From positions 1,054,001 through 1,118,000 of the forward strand of contig NZ_FPCI01000002.1 in the NCBI RefSeq assembly GCF_900116385.1: a stretch of DNA of 64,000 nt, given 5' to 3'. Source of the stretch: Pseudoxanthomonas sp. YR558. GTDB taxonomy: Bacteria > Pseudomonadota > Gammaproteobacteria > Xanthomonadales > Xanthomonadaceae. The notes under the pieces are model-generated. The model was not told the origin of the DNA. It ran no database searches and saw only the letters and a list, made by a program, of their open reading frames with translations. Positions 1 to 9,192 of this stretch are shown piece after piece (position 1 is the first letter of the stretch; each line of letters starts with the position of its first letter). Position numbers and translations under genes: made by a program.

Positions 1-1082
1 TTGCGCAACCACCAGGACGAGAGCGCCAGCGCATCGGCGTCCGTGGTCAGCTGGCGCGCTTCCAGCACCAGCCGACGGTGGTAGTCGAACAACTCCGGCA
101 CCGAACTGCGCGCCTGGTCGCCGATCGGCGCGAAGCGGTCCAGCGTGGGCACAGTGGCGTGCACCCAGTAGGGGATGCTGTCGCGTGCATGCGTGTTCGC
201 CGCGGCCAGGTCTTCGCCCGTGCTGTCCTTCCACAGTCGGTAGAGACCGAACAGACGCATTTGCGCGGCGCCGTAACCGGTGCCCTCGCGACTGCCGCCG
301 CCCGGCAGGTCGGCGTAGTAGGCCTTCAATGGCGGCAGGCGCCGCTGCCGCAGTTCTTCCATCCAGGTCGGGCTGCCGCTCACCAGCGCCCAGTACATGG
401 TGGCTTCGATGAAGCTGAAGTAGTAGTTGTTGCCCGGGTTGTCGATCGACCAGCCCGTCCACGCGTGGGTGCGCCCGCCCCATTGCGCGCGCGCCGGGTT
501 CCAGACGTTCCAGACCGCCTGCTCGGCGAGAGCGGACCAGCGCTGTTGCTGGGCGGGAGCGATGTCGGGCCGGCAGGCATGCAGCGTCATCGCCAGATCG
601 GCGATCCGGGGTCCGACTTCGAGATAGGAGTCGCCCGCGATGGCCGGACGTCCGCCCGAAGCGATGGCGCTTTCGGCCTCGTTCACTTCTTGCTCGACCA
701 TGCGGATGGCCAGCTTGCAATACTTGTCACCGCCGCCCGACAACGCCATCAACGCGGCGTCGCTGGCAGAGAACGCATAGCCAGGACTGCCGGACACGGC
801 GCTGTCGACCCAACTGCGGAAGCGGCCGAAGGCGGGCGATCGCCGGTCGACGGATGACAGATCGATTTTCAACTGGTCCACGCCGGTCGCAACGGCCGGA
901 GCCGTGGCAGGCGCTGCGGTGGGCGGCGGCGGGGCCGCGACGGCCCGCTCGGGGGACTGTGGCGTGCTTTCGGGCGCATCCGCGGCGCCGCAATGGCCGA
1001 TCGCGGCGGCCACCAGGGCGAACCCGAGCAGGATCGCGCTGGGAATGCCATGGGTTTTCAGCTTGGAAGGCGAGGCGCGCAT
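1..1082 (-). CDS. Putative polysaccharide lyase (heparinase/alginate-lyase-like toroid), partial
   Basis: The reading frame starts at ATG 1082 and runs off the left edge of the window, so the C-terminus is missing; about 360 residues are visible. It begins with a signal peptide (basic start, hydrophobic stretch around residues 14-32, then an Ala-rich and Pro-rich linker to about residue 65), so the product is exported. The body is helical and rich in Trp and Tyr, with NPGNNYYFSF and GGGSREGTGYGAAQ segments that resemble the (alpha/alpha)6 toroid of heparinase II/III and alginate lyases. It lies 10 bases after the outer-membrane barrel gene and is the last visible gene of the exopolysaccharide operon. 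A lyase in this place would trim or release the polymer in the periplasm. The family call is from residue patterns only; the reading frame itself is secure. Confidence 0.6.
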   Translation of the reverse strand, partial: MRASPSKLKTHGIPSAILLGFALVAAAIGHCGAADAPESTPQSPERAVAAPPPPTAAPATAPAVATGVDQLKIDLSSVDRRSPAFGRFRSWVDSAVSGSPGYAFSASDAALMALSGGGDKYCKLAIRMVEQEVNEAESAIASGGRPAIAGDSYLEVGPRIADLAMTLHACRPDIAPAQQQRWSALAEQAVWNVWNPARAQWGGRTHAWTGWSIDNPGNNYYFSFIEATMYWALVSGSPTWMEELRQRRLPPLKAYYADLPGGGSREGTGYGAAQMRLFGLYRLWKDSTGEDLAAANTHARDSIPYWVHATVPTLDRFAPIGDQARSSVPELFDYHRRLVLEARQLTTDADALALSSWWLR

Positions 1083-1092
1083 GCCGGTGCCC

Positions 1093-2394
1093 TCAACGGT
1101 TGGAGTAAGCGACGCTCAGGTAGACGATGTTCTGTGCGACGTCCTGGTTCAGGTCGGTGCTCTCGCGCTTGTAGCGCTCTGCGTGCAACCGCACCGCCCA
1201 GCGACGTACCCACTGGTATTCCAGACTGGCACCGACCCGCGTCGTCTTGTCCTCGCGCCCGAGCTGCGTGTAGTCCAGGCGTTCCCAGGTGGCGTAGGTG
1301 CCCAGCGAGAGCCCGCGACGCATCAGCCAGTGCAGGTCGAACCGCGAGCCACGCGTCTTCTGGTCGAACTCGTCCGAATCGACGTAGTCGCGCTTTTGCA
1401 CGAACGGCGTCAGCGACAGGTTCAAGCGCGTGCCGGTGTAGCTGTAGCCAAGGTCCAGGCTGCGGACCTCGTAGGGGGATGCGTTCACCACCGCGTCGCC
1501 GGTCAGGACGTTGACCGGCACGGTGGATTCGGACTGGATGCCGGCCAGCGCATCGGTGGCGGTGTCGGAGAACTGGCTCGACACCACGGCGGTCAGCTGG
1601 CTGTGCGGCGACAGCGTCCATTCTGCGTCGGCACGCAACAGCGGTTCGGAGCGCGATTCGCCCTGGCGGTAGTCGATGCGCGAATAGCCCAGATCCGCGC
1701 CCAACTGGAAATTCGCCAGCTCGCGGACATAGCGGCCGTACAGGTCGTAGCGGTTGTAGTCGCGGGCGACGATGTCGTCGTCGAAATCCACGCGCTGCGC
1801 CTGCAGGTTCAGCGAGATACGGCTGGTGGGCGTGAGCTCCCGGATCGTGCGCAAGGCGGCGGCGAGACGCTGAGAATTGAACTCCTCGGTCACTTCGGCG
1901 TCGCTGTTCACATAGCGCAGTTCCGCCTGGCCATGCAGTTGCGGCGACCAATTGAAGAGCATCGTCGGACCGGCCGAGAAGACGTTGACCTGCTGGCGGT
2001 TGCCGGGTCCGTCGGGCACCAGCGAATCCACGGGTTGCACCGTGAGGTTGTCTTCGACCACGACGAAGAGCCGGTCGGGAATGGCGACCCAATTCATCCT
2101 TCCCGATAGCGTGCCATCGACCGTGTCGGCGAAGATGTCGTCTTCGTAGTCTCTATATTCGGCGCGCCCGTCCAGGCTCAGCTGGAGGGCGGAGATGCTC
2201 TCGGTGATGCTGAAGCCGATGCCGCCCCGCAGGTAGCGCTGCTCGATCGGATCGGACGGCGCCATCGTCACGTTGCTGTTGCGCTCCATGCCCAGGTCGA
2301 TGGTGTAGTCGACGCGGGCGGCGGAGGCATGGCCGGAGAACGCGGCCAGCACGGACGTTGCTAGCGCGGAAATGCGGAGGCGGGAAGGTCGCAT
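1093..2394 (-). CDS. Outer-membrane beta-barrel protein of exopolysaccharide operon (EpsL-like)
   Basis: A 433-residue exported protein. ATG 2394 is preceded by AGGAG and opens a signal peptide ending near SGHASA. The mature part begins VDYTIDLGMERNSNV and consists of alternating amphipathic strands (GGIGFSI, LSLDGRAEYRDYEDD, LNLQAQRVDFDDD, RWAVRLHAERYKRES) and ends YLSVAYSNR. This is the pattern of outer-membrane barrels of the EpsL group found in Wzx/Wzy-type exopolysaccharide loci. It sits 20 bases downstream of the kinase-like gene in the same operon. The likely role is passage or assembly of the polymer across the outer membrane together with the Wza-like lipoprotein; that role is inferred from context. 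The frame stays open upstream of the chosen start, but that extension overlaps the kinase-like gene in another frame and does not look like this family. Confidence 0.8.
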   Translation of the reverse strand: MRPSRLRISALATSVLAAFSGHASAARVDYTIDLGMERNSNVTMAPSDPIEQRYLRGGIGFSITESISALQLSLDGRAEYRDYEDDIFADTVDGTLSGRMNWVAIPDRLFVVVEDNLTVQPVDSLVPDGPGNRQQVNVFSAGPTMLFNWSPQLHGQAELRYVNSDAEVTEEFNSQRLAAALRTIRELTPTSRISLNLQAQRVDFDDDIVARDYNRYDLYGRYVRELANFQLGADLGYSRIDYRQGESRSEPLLRADAEWTLSPHSQLTAVVSSQFSDTATDALAGIQSESTVPVNVLTGDAVVNASPYEVRSLDLGYSYTGTRLNLSLTPFVQKRDYVDSDEFDQKTRGSRFDLHWLMRRGLSLGTYATWERLDYTQLGREDKTTRVGASLEYQWVRRWAVRLHAERYKRESTDLNQDVAQNIVYLSVAYSNR

Positions 2395-2414
2395 GCCGAA
2401 GCTCCTTGGCGTTC

Positions 2415-3182
2415 TCAGGGGATTTCGTTGAACACCACGCCGGCTACCTTGTCGGCGGGGAAGCTGCCGATGGCCTTTTCCAGCTTGTCCGGCGTGACCT
2501 TGCCATAGCCGGCGACCAGCACTACCAGGTCGGCCAGTTCGGACAGGATGCGCGCATCGGGGGACCCCAGCACCGAGGGGCTGTCCAGCACCAGGTAGCG
2601 GTCGGGATAGCGGCTGCGCAGCGAGTCGACCATCGCGCGCATGCGGAATGAGCTGAACGCCTCGCCCGTCATCTCGCGCTGGCGACCGCTGGGGATCAGA
2701 CGCAGGCGAGGCACGCCGGTACGGTAGAGGATCCGCGCCAGATCGGCGTCTGAATCCTCGAGGTAGTCGATCAGGCCGCCATGACCGGCATCGACGTGCA
2801 GCGCGGTGTGCTGGGTGGGGTGCAGCGCGTCGCAATCGATCAGCAGCGAGCTCTTGGTGTCGTCGAACGCGAAGGCGGCCGCCAGATTGCGGGCGACGAA
2901 ACTGCCGCCGCAGCCGTGCGAAACCGGCGCCACCAGGGTGACGAAATTGCGCTCGCCGCCCAGCGTCAGCAGGCGCGTGCGCAGTTCGCGGAACGCATCG
3001 GCCTGTTCGCGGACCGAGTCGTTGCGGTGGATGACGCGACGATCTTCGAGCTCGCGCGGCGTCAGCGCCTTCGGCTCGTCCATGAGGGCCAGCGAGCGGG
3101 AGGGTTCGGCGCGGTGGGGCACGCCGTGCAGTCGTTCGTTGTCCGGGGTCACGGGCTTTTCCATGGTGGCGTGTGGGTTCAT
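2415..3182 (-). CDS. CpsD/BY-kinase-like ATPase with degenerate P-loop
   Basis: A 255-residue cytoplasmic protein of the CpsD/CapB family, the kinase half that normally partners a Wzz-like membrane protein in controlling polysaccharide chain length. The MinD-like fold is visible: helix AFRELRTRLL (about 63-72), Walker A' SSLLIDCDALHP (about 111-122) and Walker B-like YLVLDSPS (about 196-203). The Walker A loop, however, reads PVSHGCGGSF at about 86-95, with no Lys-Ser/Thr where GxGKS/T is expected, and there is no tyrosine cluster at the C-terminus, which ends VVFNEIP. Either it binds nucleotide in a non-standard way or it is a regulatory pseudokinase. Start ATG 3182 has a GAGG upstream and lies 9 bases after the Wzz-like stop. 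Confidence 0.85.
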   Translation of the reverse strand: MNPHATMEKPVTPDNERLHGVPHRAEPSRSLALMDEPKALTPRELEDRRVIHRNDSVREQADAFRELRTRLLTLGGERNFVTLVAPVSHGCGGSFVARNLAAAFAFDDTKSSLLIDCDALHPTQHTALHVDAGHGGLIDYLEDSDADLARILYRTGVPRLRLIPSGRQREMTGEAFSSFRMRAMVDSLRSRYPDRYLVLDSPSVLGSPDARILSELADLVVLVAGYGKVTPDKLEKAIGSFPADKVAGVVFNEIP

Positions 3183-3191
3183 GGCTGGGCC

Positions 3192-4784
3192 TCAGGCAGC
3201 AGCAAGCTGCTTGAGGCCGAACGCCAGCCCGTACGCGAGGATGACGAGCGCCAGGATGCCGACGCTCATCGCGTTGCGGCTGAGTTCCTGCCGGCGATCA
3301 CGCGGCGAGTGGTAGGTCGGCACGACGGTCAGCAGCGGTCGGTCGGTCATCCGCTGCAACTGCTGCGCCGAACGGATACGCGGATCGAACCGAGCGCGCA
3401 GGAACAGCAGGCCCAGCGGAATGCCCACCGCCATCAGCAGGCCGCCAATGGCGAAATGCATGAAGCGCAGGCCGGTCGGACGCAGCGGCATGGTGGCCGG
3501 GTCCTGCACGCGCAGGGTCAGGCCGCGCTCCTCGCGATCGAGTTGCATGGAAACGCGCGCATTCTCGCGACGACGCAGCAGGTCCTGGTAGATGTCGCGG
3601 TTGACTTCGTAGTCGCGGGTCAGCTCGGCGAGCGCGCTCTCCGAGTCGGCAATGCGGCGGCTGCGATTGAGTTCGTCGCCCAGCATCGATTCCGCGATCG
3701 CCATGCGCGAGGCGGTGGCCGCCACTTCACGCCGGGTCTGCGCCTGCTGGCTGCGCAGCTCCTGGTAGAGCGGGTTCATCTGCGCTTCGTCGAACGGGCT
3801 GGCGCCCTGCGGTGCGGCCGCGCGGCGATTCTGTTCGTTGGTCATCGCCTGCTGAAGGTCGGCCATCTGGTGGCGCACGCGGACCACGTCGGGGTGCTGC
3901 TCGGTGTAGTTGAGCAGCAGCCGGTCCAGCTGGCCCTGCAGCTCGAGCAACTGGCCGCGATACAGGCTCTCGCGCGTCTGCACGGCGGTCACTGCGGATT
4001 CGCCCGAGAGCTGCGAAGCGATCGCGCCCTCGCGCGAACGCTGTTCCAGCAGCGACATGCGGGTCTGCTCGACCGTGGTGCGCAACGCGCTGATACGGGT
4101 GTTGGCGTCGGTGGCGCTGCCGGGCTGCGCATCGGTGTTGGCCGAGCGGTAGGACCGCAGGCGCTCTTCCGCCTCAAGCAGCTTGGCGTGGTAGTCCTGT
4201 ACCTGCTTGTCGATGAATTCGTAGGCCTCGCGGCTCTCGCGTTCCTTCGCTGCCAGGCTTTCCTTGATGAACATCTCGCCGAGGTGCTCGGTGACATCGT
4301 AGGTGCGCTTGGCGTCGCTGTCGCGGTAGGTGATCTGGATCAGGTTCGGACGCGGGCTGGTGATCGCGATGCGGCCCTTGATCTGCTCCATCAGGCGGTC
4401 CTGCTCGATGGCGCTGGGCTTGTCTTCCAGCCAGCCACCGGTCTTCATCGCGTCTTCCAGCACCTTGCGGCTATAGATCACCTGGCGGGCGATGCCCGCG
4501 CGGTCGACGACTTCGGTGGCCACGGCGCGGCCTTCCAGCAGCGGCTGGATGATGTCGCTCTCCTGCGCCAGGATCGTGGTGGACGCGGTGTAGTTCTTCG
4601 GCAGCACCAGCAAGCCCACGACCAGCGTCAGCAGTGCGACGGCGGCGAAGATGCCGACCAGCGCGACCCGATGACGGCGCGCCTCGCGGATCAGGATGGG
4701 CGCCAGGTCGTTGGGAGAGAGCGCAGTGGACGGCGCAGCCGGCGCGGAATAGCCGCGCCGTGCGGGAAGGTTGCTCTGGCTCAT
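3192..4784 (-). CDS. Wzz/GumC-type polysaccharide chain-length determinant
   Basis: A 530-residue inner-membrane protein. The first transmembrane segment is at about 40-61, followed by a large periplasmic domain with long coiled coils (about 170-420, many Glu/Arg/Gln heptads), then a GNVR-like region ending YEVNRDIYQDLLRRREN and PATMPLRPTGLRF before a second segment at about 442-464; a third hydrophobic segment lies near the C-terminus (about 505-527). This matches the exopolysaccharide co-polymerases GumC/EpsF. It has no fused kinase domain; the kinase-like partner is encoded immediately downstream. Its ATG shares one base with the stop of the export lipoprotein gene (TGATG), so the two are translationally coupled. 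Function: controls polymer length and docks with the outer-membrane export channel. Confidence 0.9.
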   Translation of the reverse strand: MSQSNLPARRGYSAPAAPSTALSPNDLAPILIREARRHRVALVGIFAAVALLTLVVGLLVLPKNYTASTTILAQESDIIQPLLEGRAVATEVVDRAGIARQVIYSRKVLEDAMKTGGWLEDKPSAIEQDRLMEQIKGRIAITSPRPNLIQITYRDSDAKRTYDVTEHLGEMFIKESLAAKERESREAYEFIDKQVQDYHAKLLEAEERLRSYRSANTDAQPGSATDANTRISALRTTVEQTRMSLLEQRSREGAIASQLSGESAVTAVQTRESLYRGQLLELQGQLDRLLLNYTEQHPDVVRVRHQMADLQQAMTNEQNRRAAAPQGASPFDEAQMNPLYQELRSQQAQTRREVAATASRMAIAESMLGDELNRSRRIADSESALAELTRDYEVNRDIYQDLLRRRENARVSMQLDREERGLTLRVQDPATMPLRPTGLRFMHFAIGGLLMAVGIPLGLLFLRARFDPRIRSAQQLQRMTDRPLLTVVPTYHSPRDRRQELSRNAMSVGILALVILAYGLAFGLKQLAAA

Positions 4785-5404
4785 CAGAAAGTACGCTCGG
4801 GGACCGTGATGACGTCGCCGGGCGACACGGTGTAGTTGGTGCTCAGGTCGCCCCGGTTGAGGATGCGGTCCAGGCGCACGGCGTAGGTGCGGGTTTCTTC
4901 GGGCGTCTTGCGATGCAGGTCGGAACGATCGGCGGCGGCGAACTCGGTGATGCCGCCGGCGGCCAGCACCGCGTCCAGCACGGTCATGCCGGGACGGTAA
5001 GGCAGCGAGACGGGCTGGCGGACGGCGCCGGTGACGCGAACACGCGAGAGGTATTCATGGCTGCGCAGGTCGGTGAGGATCACCGCCACCTGGGGATCGC
5101 GCACGTAGGTGGCCAGGCGCTCCTGGATATCCTTCGCCACTTCGGCCGGGGTGCGACCGCCGGCTGCGACGTCGCCCACCAGCGGCACGGAGATCATGCC
5201 GTCCGGACGCACGGGCACCGTGATGCCCAGTTCGGGGTTGCGCCACACCGAGACCTGCACGATGTCGTCGACGCCGATGTGGTAGGCATCGGTGGCCAAC
5301 GTGCTGGTGGCGGGCGGAGCGCTCTCGCTGCCGGACGACGTCGCGCAGGACGTCAGGAACACGGCCAGGAGGAGGGCGCTGAGGCCGGTGAAGACGCGTT
5401 TCAT
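4784..5404 (-). CDS. Polysaccharide export lipoprotein, Wza/GumB family
   Basis: A 206-residue lipoprotein. ATG 5404 was chosen over an in-frame start 30 bases further upstream because it has AGGGGAT before it and gives a proper signal (MKRVF, hydrophobic core, lipobox LTSC with the lipid-modified Cys near residue 20). The Poly_export domain follows (YHIGVDDIVQVSVWRNPELG, VRPDGMISVPLVGDV) and then an SLBB repeat (VRVTGAVRQPVSLPYRPGMTVLDAVLAAGG). It is shorter than E. coli Wza and lacks the C-terminal amphipathic helix, as in the GumB type, which would fit the need for a separate outer-membrane barrel. Product: oligomeric periplasmic/outer-membrane channel for the exopolysaccharide. Confidence 0.92.
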   Translation of the reverse strand: MKRVFTGLSALLLAVFLTSCATSSGSESAPPATSTLATDAYHIGVDDIVQVSVWRNPELGITVPVRPDGMISVPLVGDVAAGGRTPAEVAKDIQERLATYVRDPQVAVILTDLRSHEYLSRVRVTGAVRQPVSLPYRPGMTVLDAVLAAGGITEFAAADRSDLHRKTPEETRTYAVRLDRILNRGDLSTNYTVSPGDVITVPERTF

Positions 5405-5500
5405 CGAGGATCCCCTGTATCTGCTGATGCCCACTACAACGGGGGCAATGCGGGAATCCGGCCAATGCGGGACGCACGACGACGTCCGGCGGGGCGAGCC

Positions 5501-6508
5501 TCAGACCTGGTAGAACGCGCGGTACCACTCGGCGAAGCGACGCACGCCCGTTTCGATGGGTGTGGAGGGCGAGTAGCCGGTGTCGCGGCTCAGCGCCTCC
5601 ACGTCGGCGTAGGTGTCGGGAACATCGCCCGGCTGCAGCGGCAGCAGCCGCTTCTCCGCCGTGCGGCCCAGGCACTCCTCCAGGACCTCGATGTAGCGCA
5701 AAAGCTCCACCGGCTGGTGGTTGCCGATGTTGTAAACGCGATACGGGGCGAGCGAGCTGGCCGGCGTCGGCGCCAGCGGGTCGTAGTCCGGATCGGCGCC
5801 GGGGACGCGGTCCAGGGTGCGGATCACGCCCTCGACGATGTCGTCGATGTAGGTGAAGTCGCGCGTGTGGCGGCCGTGGTTGAACACGTCGATGGGCTCG
5901 CCGGCCAGGATCTTCCGGGTGAACAGGAAAAGCGCCATGTCCGGCCGACCCCAGGGGCCGTAGACCGTGAAGAAGCGCAAGCCCGTGGTCGGAAGGTTGA
6001 ACAGGTGGCTGTAGGTGTGCGCCATCAGCTCATTCGCCTTCTTGCTGGCGGCGTACAGGCTGACCGGGTGGTCGACACTGTCCTCCACCGCGAACGGCAG
6101 CTTGCGGTTGGCACCGTAGACGGAGCTGGACGAGGCGTACACCAGATGCTCGATACCGCGATGGCGGCAGGCCTCGAGGATGTTCAGGAAGCCCGTGATG
6201 TTGCTGTCGACGTAGGCCTGCGGGTTCTCCAGCGAATAGCGCACGCCTGCCTGTGCCGCCAGGTTCACCACGCGCTGCGGTTTGAAGTCGTCGAACGCGG
6301 CGTCCAGTGCGGCGCGGTCTTCCAGCGAGCCGCGCACGAAGCTGAAGCCATCCTTCGGCGTCAGGCGGGCCAACCGCGCTTCCTTCAGCGAGGGGTCGTA
6401 ATACGCGTTGAGGTTGTCGTAGCCCAGCACTTCGTCGCCACGCGCGAGCAGGCGCTCGCTGAGGTGGGAGCCGATGAAGCCGGCGGCGCCGGTGACCAGT
6501 ACGCGCAT
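5501..6508 (-). CDS. UDP-glucuronate 4-epimerase-like SDR
   Basis: A 335-residue extended short-chain dehydrogenase. The NAD-binding motif is GAAGFIG at residues 7-13, catalytic residues are in the SSSSVYG and YAASKKANE segments, and the C-terminus carries the sugar-nucleotide part ([22 protein letters not shown]). This profile is that of UDP-glucuronate/UDP-galacturonate 4-epimerases (CapI, WbnF, LspL). It lies 25 bases downstream of a nucleotide-sugar dehydrogenase, so the two genes probably make a UDP-hexuronic acid and epimerise it to the galacto form for the polymer. Exact substrate (UDP-GlcA or an N-acetylated uronate) cannot be decided from sequence alone. Confidence 0.88.
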   Translation of the reverse strand: MRVLVTGAAGFIGSHLSERLLARGDEVLGYDNLNAYYDPSLKEARLARLTPKDGFSFVRGSLEDRAALDAAFDDFKPQRVVNLAAQAGVRYSLENPQAYVDSNITGFLNILEACRHRGIEHLVYASSSSVYGANRKLPFAVEDSVDHPVSLYAASKKANELMAHTYSHLFNLPTTGLRFFTVYGPWGRPDMALFLFTRKILAGEPIDVFNHGRHTRDFTYIDDIVEGVIRTLDRVPGADPDYDPLAPTPASSLAPYRVYNIGNHQPVELLRYIEVLEECLGRTAEKRLLPLQPGDVPDTYADVEALSRDTGYSPSTPIETGVRRFAEWYRAFYQV

Positions 6509-6533
6509 CAGGTACTCCTGGGGGAGGAAGGGA

Positions 6534-7823
6534 TTACAGGCAGTCGTCCACCGCGTGGCGAGGCAGGGTGCGCTTCACGTCGAACACCACCGCGCCCGGC
6601 TTGCCGAAACCACGGATGCCGTCTGCACCACGCTCGCTGAATTGCCGGTGGGCGACGGCGAGGATGACGGCATCGTACTGGCCCGCCTGTGGCTCCGCCA
6701 CCAGATCGAGCCCGTATTCGTGCTTGGCCTCGTCGGCACTGACCCACGGGTCGTGCACGTCGACCTGTGCGTTGTAGCTGCGCAGCTCGGCCACGATGTC
6801 CACCACGCGCGTGTTGCGCACGTCCGGGCAGTTCTCCTTGAACGCCAGTCCCAGCACCAGCACCTTCGCACCGGCGGTGGGCAGGTTGCGGCGCGCCATC
6901 AGCTTGGCCACGCGGCGCGCCACGTGGCTGCCCATGCCGTCGTTGATCCGGCGGCCGGCCAGAATCACGTCGGGGTGGTAGCCGATCTGCTGCGCCTTGT
7001 GGGTCAGGTAGTACGGGTCCACGCCGATGCAGTGGCCGCCGACCAGTCCGGGGCGGAACGGCAGGAAGTTCCATTTGGTGCCCGCGGCTTCCAGCACTTC
7101 GTGGGTGTCGATGCCGAGGCGATGGAAGATGAGCGCCAGTTCGTTGATCAGCGCGATGTTGACGTCGCGCTGGGTGTTCTCGATGACCTTCGCCGCTTCC
7201 GCCACGCGGATGCTGCTGGCCTTGTGCGTGCCAGCCGTGATGATGCTGCCGTACAGCGCGTCGACGAAATCCGCGACCGCCGGCGTGGAGCCGGACGTGA
7301 CCTTCATGATGGTTTCCAGGCGGTGCTGCTTGTCGCCCGGGTTGATGCGTTCCGGGCTGTAGCCCGCATAGAAGTCCTGGTTGAAGGCCAAGCCGGATTC
7401 GCGCTCGATGATCGGCACGCAGGCTTCTTCGGTTGCACCGGGATACACCGTCGATTCGTAGATCGCGACGGCGCCCTTGCCGATGGCGCGGCCTACCGTG
7501 CGGCTCGCCGACTCCAGCGGCCGCAGGTCCGGGCGCTTGTAGTCGTCGATCGGCGTGGGCACGGTGACGATGAAGACATTGCACGAGGCCAAGGCTGCCG
7601 GATCGTCGCTGAACTCAAGCTGCGGCGTGTCGCGCAGTTCGTCGGCGGAGACTTCCAGCGTATGGTCGTGGTGTCCGCGCAGTTCGCTGACGCGCTTGCC
7701 GTTGATGTCGAATCCCAGCGTGGGGTATTTGCGGCCGAAGGCCACGGCCAGCGGCAGGCCGACATACCCCAGTCCAATCACGGCGATCCTGGCCTGGTCC
7801 AGGGTGGGCAGTGGAGCGTTCAT
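6534..7823 (-). CDS. UDP-sugar 6-dehydrogenase, TviB/WbpO type
   Basis: A 429-residue nucleotide-sugar dehydrogenase. It shows the Rossmann motif [12 protein letters not shown] (about 14-25), the segments TVPTPID and [12 protein letters not shown], and the catalytic-cysteine motif [11 protein letters not shown], then [19 protein letters not shown]. This arrangement is closer to the TviB/WbpO group (UDP-GlcNAc or UDP-GalNAc 6-dehydrogenase) than to classic UDP-glucose dehydrogenase. It performs two NAD-dependent oxidations of the sugar C6 to a carboxylate. It is the first gene of the leftward operon, with the epimerase next, so an acidic (uronic) polysaccharide is expected. An AGGGGAT lies upstream of ATG 7823. 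Substrate is inferred. Confidence 0.88.
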   Translation of the reverse strand: MNAPLPTLDQARIAVIGLGYVGLPLAVAFGRKYPTLGFDINGKRVSELRGHHDHTLEVSADELRDTPQLEFSDDPAALASCNVFIVTVPTPIDDYKRPDLRPLESASRTVGRAIGKGAVAIYESTVYPGATEEACVPIIERESGLAFNQDFYAGYSPERINPGDKQHRLETIMKVTSGSTPAVADFVDALYGSIITAGTHKASSIRVAEAAKVIENTQRDVNIALINELALIFHRLGIDTHEVLEAAGTKWNFLPFRPGLVGGHCIGVDPYYLTHKAQQIGYHPDVILAGRRINDGMGSHVARRVAKLMARRNLPTAGAKVLVLGLAFKENCPDVRNTRVVDIVAELRSYNAQVDVHDPWVSADEAKHEYGLDLVAEPQAGQYDAVILAVAHRQFSERGADGIRGFGKPGAVVFDVKRTLPRHAVDDCL

Positions 7824-8039
7824 CGATGTGGAAATCCCCTGTAGGTGTAGCGCTTAGAAGAGTCTATACGGTGGCGCGGTGCGGACGTTCCCCGGGTCCG
7901 TGCCCCTTGTCGTGCCGATCAACGTCCAAACCGTCGAACGCAGGACAACCCCGCGGTCGTTGGCCTGATCGGGGCGTCGCTTGCGTATCCCTTGTGATCG
8001 TCCACGGGAATGGACGGCGACACGACCGGGGGAGTCGAG

Positions 8040-9056
8040 ATGCGGATCCTGTTGTGCGGTGGCGCGGGCTACATCGGCGCGCATGCCTACGTGGTGCTCG
8101 TCGAGCGTGGCCACGAGGTGGTGGTGGCCGACAACTTCAGCAACAGCTCGCCGGGCGTGCTGGCACGTCTGCAACAGATCACCGGCGGGCCGGTTCCTTT
8201 CCAGCCTCTGGATCTGCGCGACCGCGAAGCCGTGAGCGGATTCTTCGCCCGGCAGCCCTTCGACGCTGTGGTCCACTTCGCCGCGCTGAAATCGGTGGGC
8301 GAATCCTGTGAGCGTCCGCTGGACTATTTCCACAACAACATCGGCGGCACGCTCAACCTGCTGCACGGCATGCAGCAGGCCGGGGTGAAGCGCCTGGTGT
8401 TCAGCTCCTCCGCGACCGTCTACGGTGACCCCGCCAGCGTGCCCGTCCGCGAGGACGCGCACCTGCAGGTCACCAATCCCTACGGCCGCACCAAGCTGGT
8501 CATGGAGGAGCTGATTGGCGACCTGTGCCGCGCCGATGCCGATTTCCACGCGGTGAACCTGCGCTATTTCAACCCGGTCGGTGCGCACGTATCGGGGCTT
8601 ATCGGCGAAGACCCGGGCGGCATACCCAACAACCTGATGCCCTTCATTTGCCAAGTGGCCGTGGGGCGGCGCGAGCGGCTGAGCGTTTTCGGCGGCGACT
8701 GGCCTACGCTGGACGGCACCGGTGTGCGCGACTACATCCACGTCATGGACCTTGCCCGCGCGCACGCCGACGCACTGGATTTCGTCGCGCGTGAGCGACG
8801 CAATCTCACCGTGAACCTGGGTACCGGCCAGGGCATCAGCGTACTGCAGCTTGTGAAGGCGTTCGCCGACGCGGCGGCGCGCGAGATCCCATACCAGGTG
8901 GTGGCGCGACGACCCGGCGACGTCGCCGAGGTCTACGCCGATCCTTCGCTCGCGCAGCGCACGCTCGGTTGGCGCGCGGAACTCGGGGTAGAAGCCATGT
9001 GCCGGGATGCATGGCGCTGGCAGTCGTTGAATCCGCAGGGATATCCCGCCGCCTGA
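8040..9056 (+). CDS. galE: UDP-glucose 4-epimerase
   Basis: A 338-residue extended SDR. ATG 8040 follows GGGGGAG and begins MRILLCGGAGYIGAHAYV, with the NAD motif GGAGYIG. Catalytic segments SSSATVYGDP and YGRTK, and the GalE-specific LRYFNPVGAHVSG and DGTGVRDYIHVMDLA are all present, so it should interconvert UDP-glucose and UDP-galactose. An in-frame ATG 30 bases upstream exists but adds residues not found in GalE. It is transcribed away from the exopolysaccharide operon; the 216 bases between the two starts (7824-8039) must hold both promoters, but no strong site was recognised there. It likely supplies UDP-Gal for exopolysaccharide or lipopolysaccharide. Confidence 0.93.
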   Translation: MRILLCGGAGYIGAHAYVVLVERGHEVVVADNFSNSSPGVLARLQQITGGPVPFQPLDLRDREAVSGFFARQPFDAVVHFAALKSVGESCERPLDYFHNNIGGTLNLLHGMQQAGVKRLVFSSSATVYGDPASVPVREDAHLQVTNPYGRTKLVMEELIGDLCRADADFHAVNLRYFNPVGAHVSGLIGEDPGGIPNNLMPFICQVAVGRRERLSVFGGDWPTLDGTGVRDYIHVMDLARAHADALDFVARERRNLTVNLGTGQGISVLQLVKAFADAAAREIPYQVVARRPGDVAEVYADPSLAQRTLGWRAELGVEAMCRDAWRWQSLNPQGYPAA

Positions 9057-9192
9057 GTGCGACGATGTGATCGGTTTGGCATAACGGAGCCTGTGGCCGT
9101 ACGGCGCGGGCTGGTGCCATCGGCGCGATTGGTCGAAAATCCGGCCAACCCGGCACCCTTGGATCCCCTTGCCCATCGATGCTGCGCGCGAC

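Noticed and set aside
2781..6640. Two very long plus-strand frames (684 and 668 codons) opposite the EPS operon
   Set aside because: They are antisense shadows of clear minus-strand genes, with Arg/Val/Gly-rich composition and no domains, as expected in GC-rich DNA.
1..7823. Exosortase/PEP-CTERM system suggested by the EPS gene types
   Set aside because: No exosortase gene or PEP-CTERM protein is visible; the family resemblance alone is not enough.
9169..9192. TTG start for the diguanylate cyclase giving eight more residues
   Set aside because: No ribosome site and extra residues are not part of MASE2; ATG 9193 preferred, although neither has strong support.
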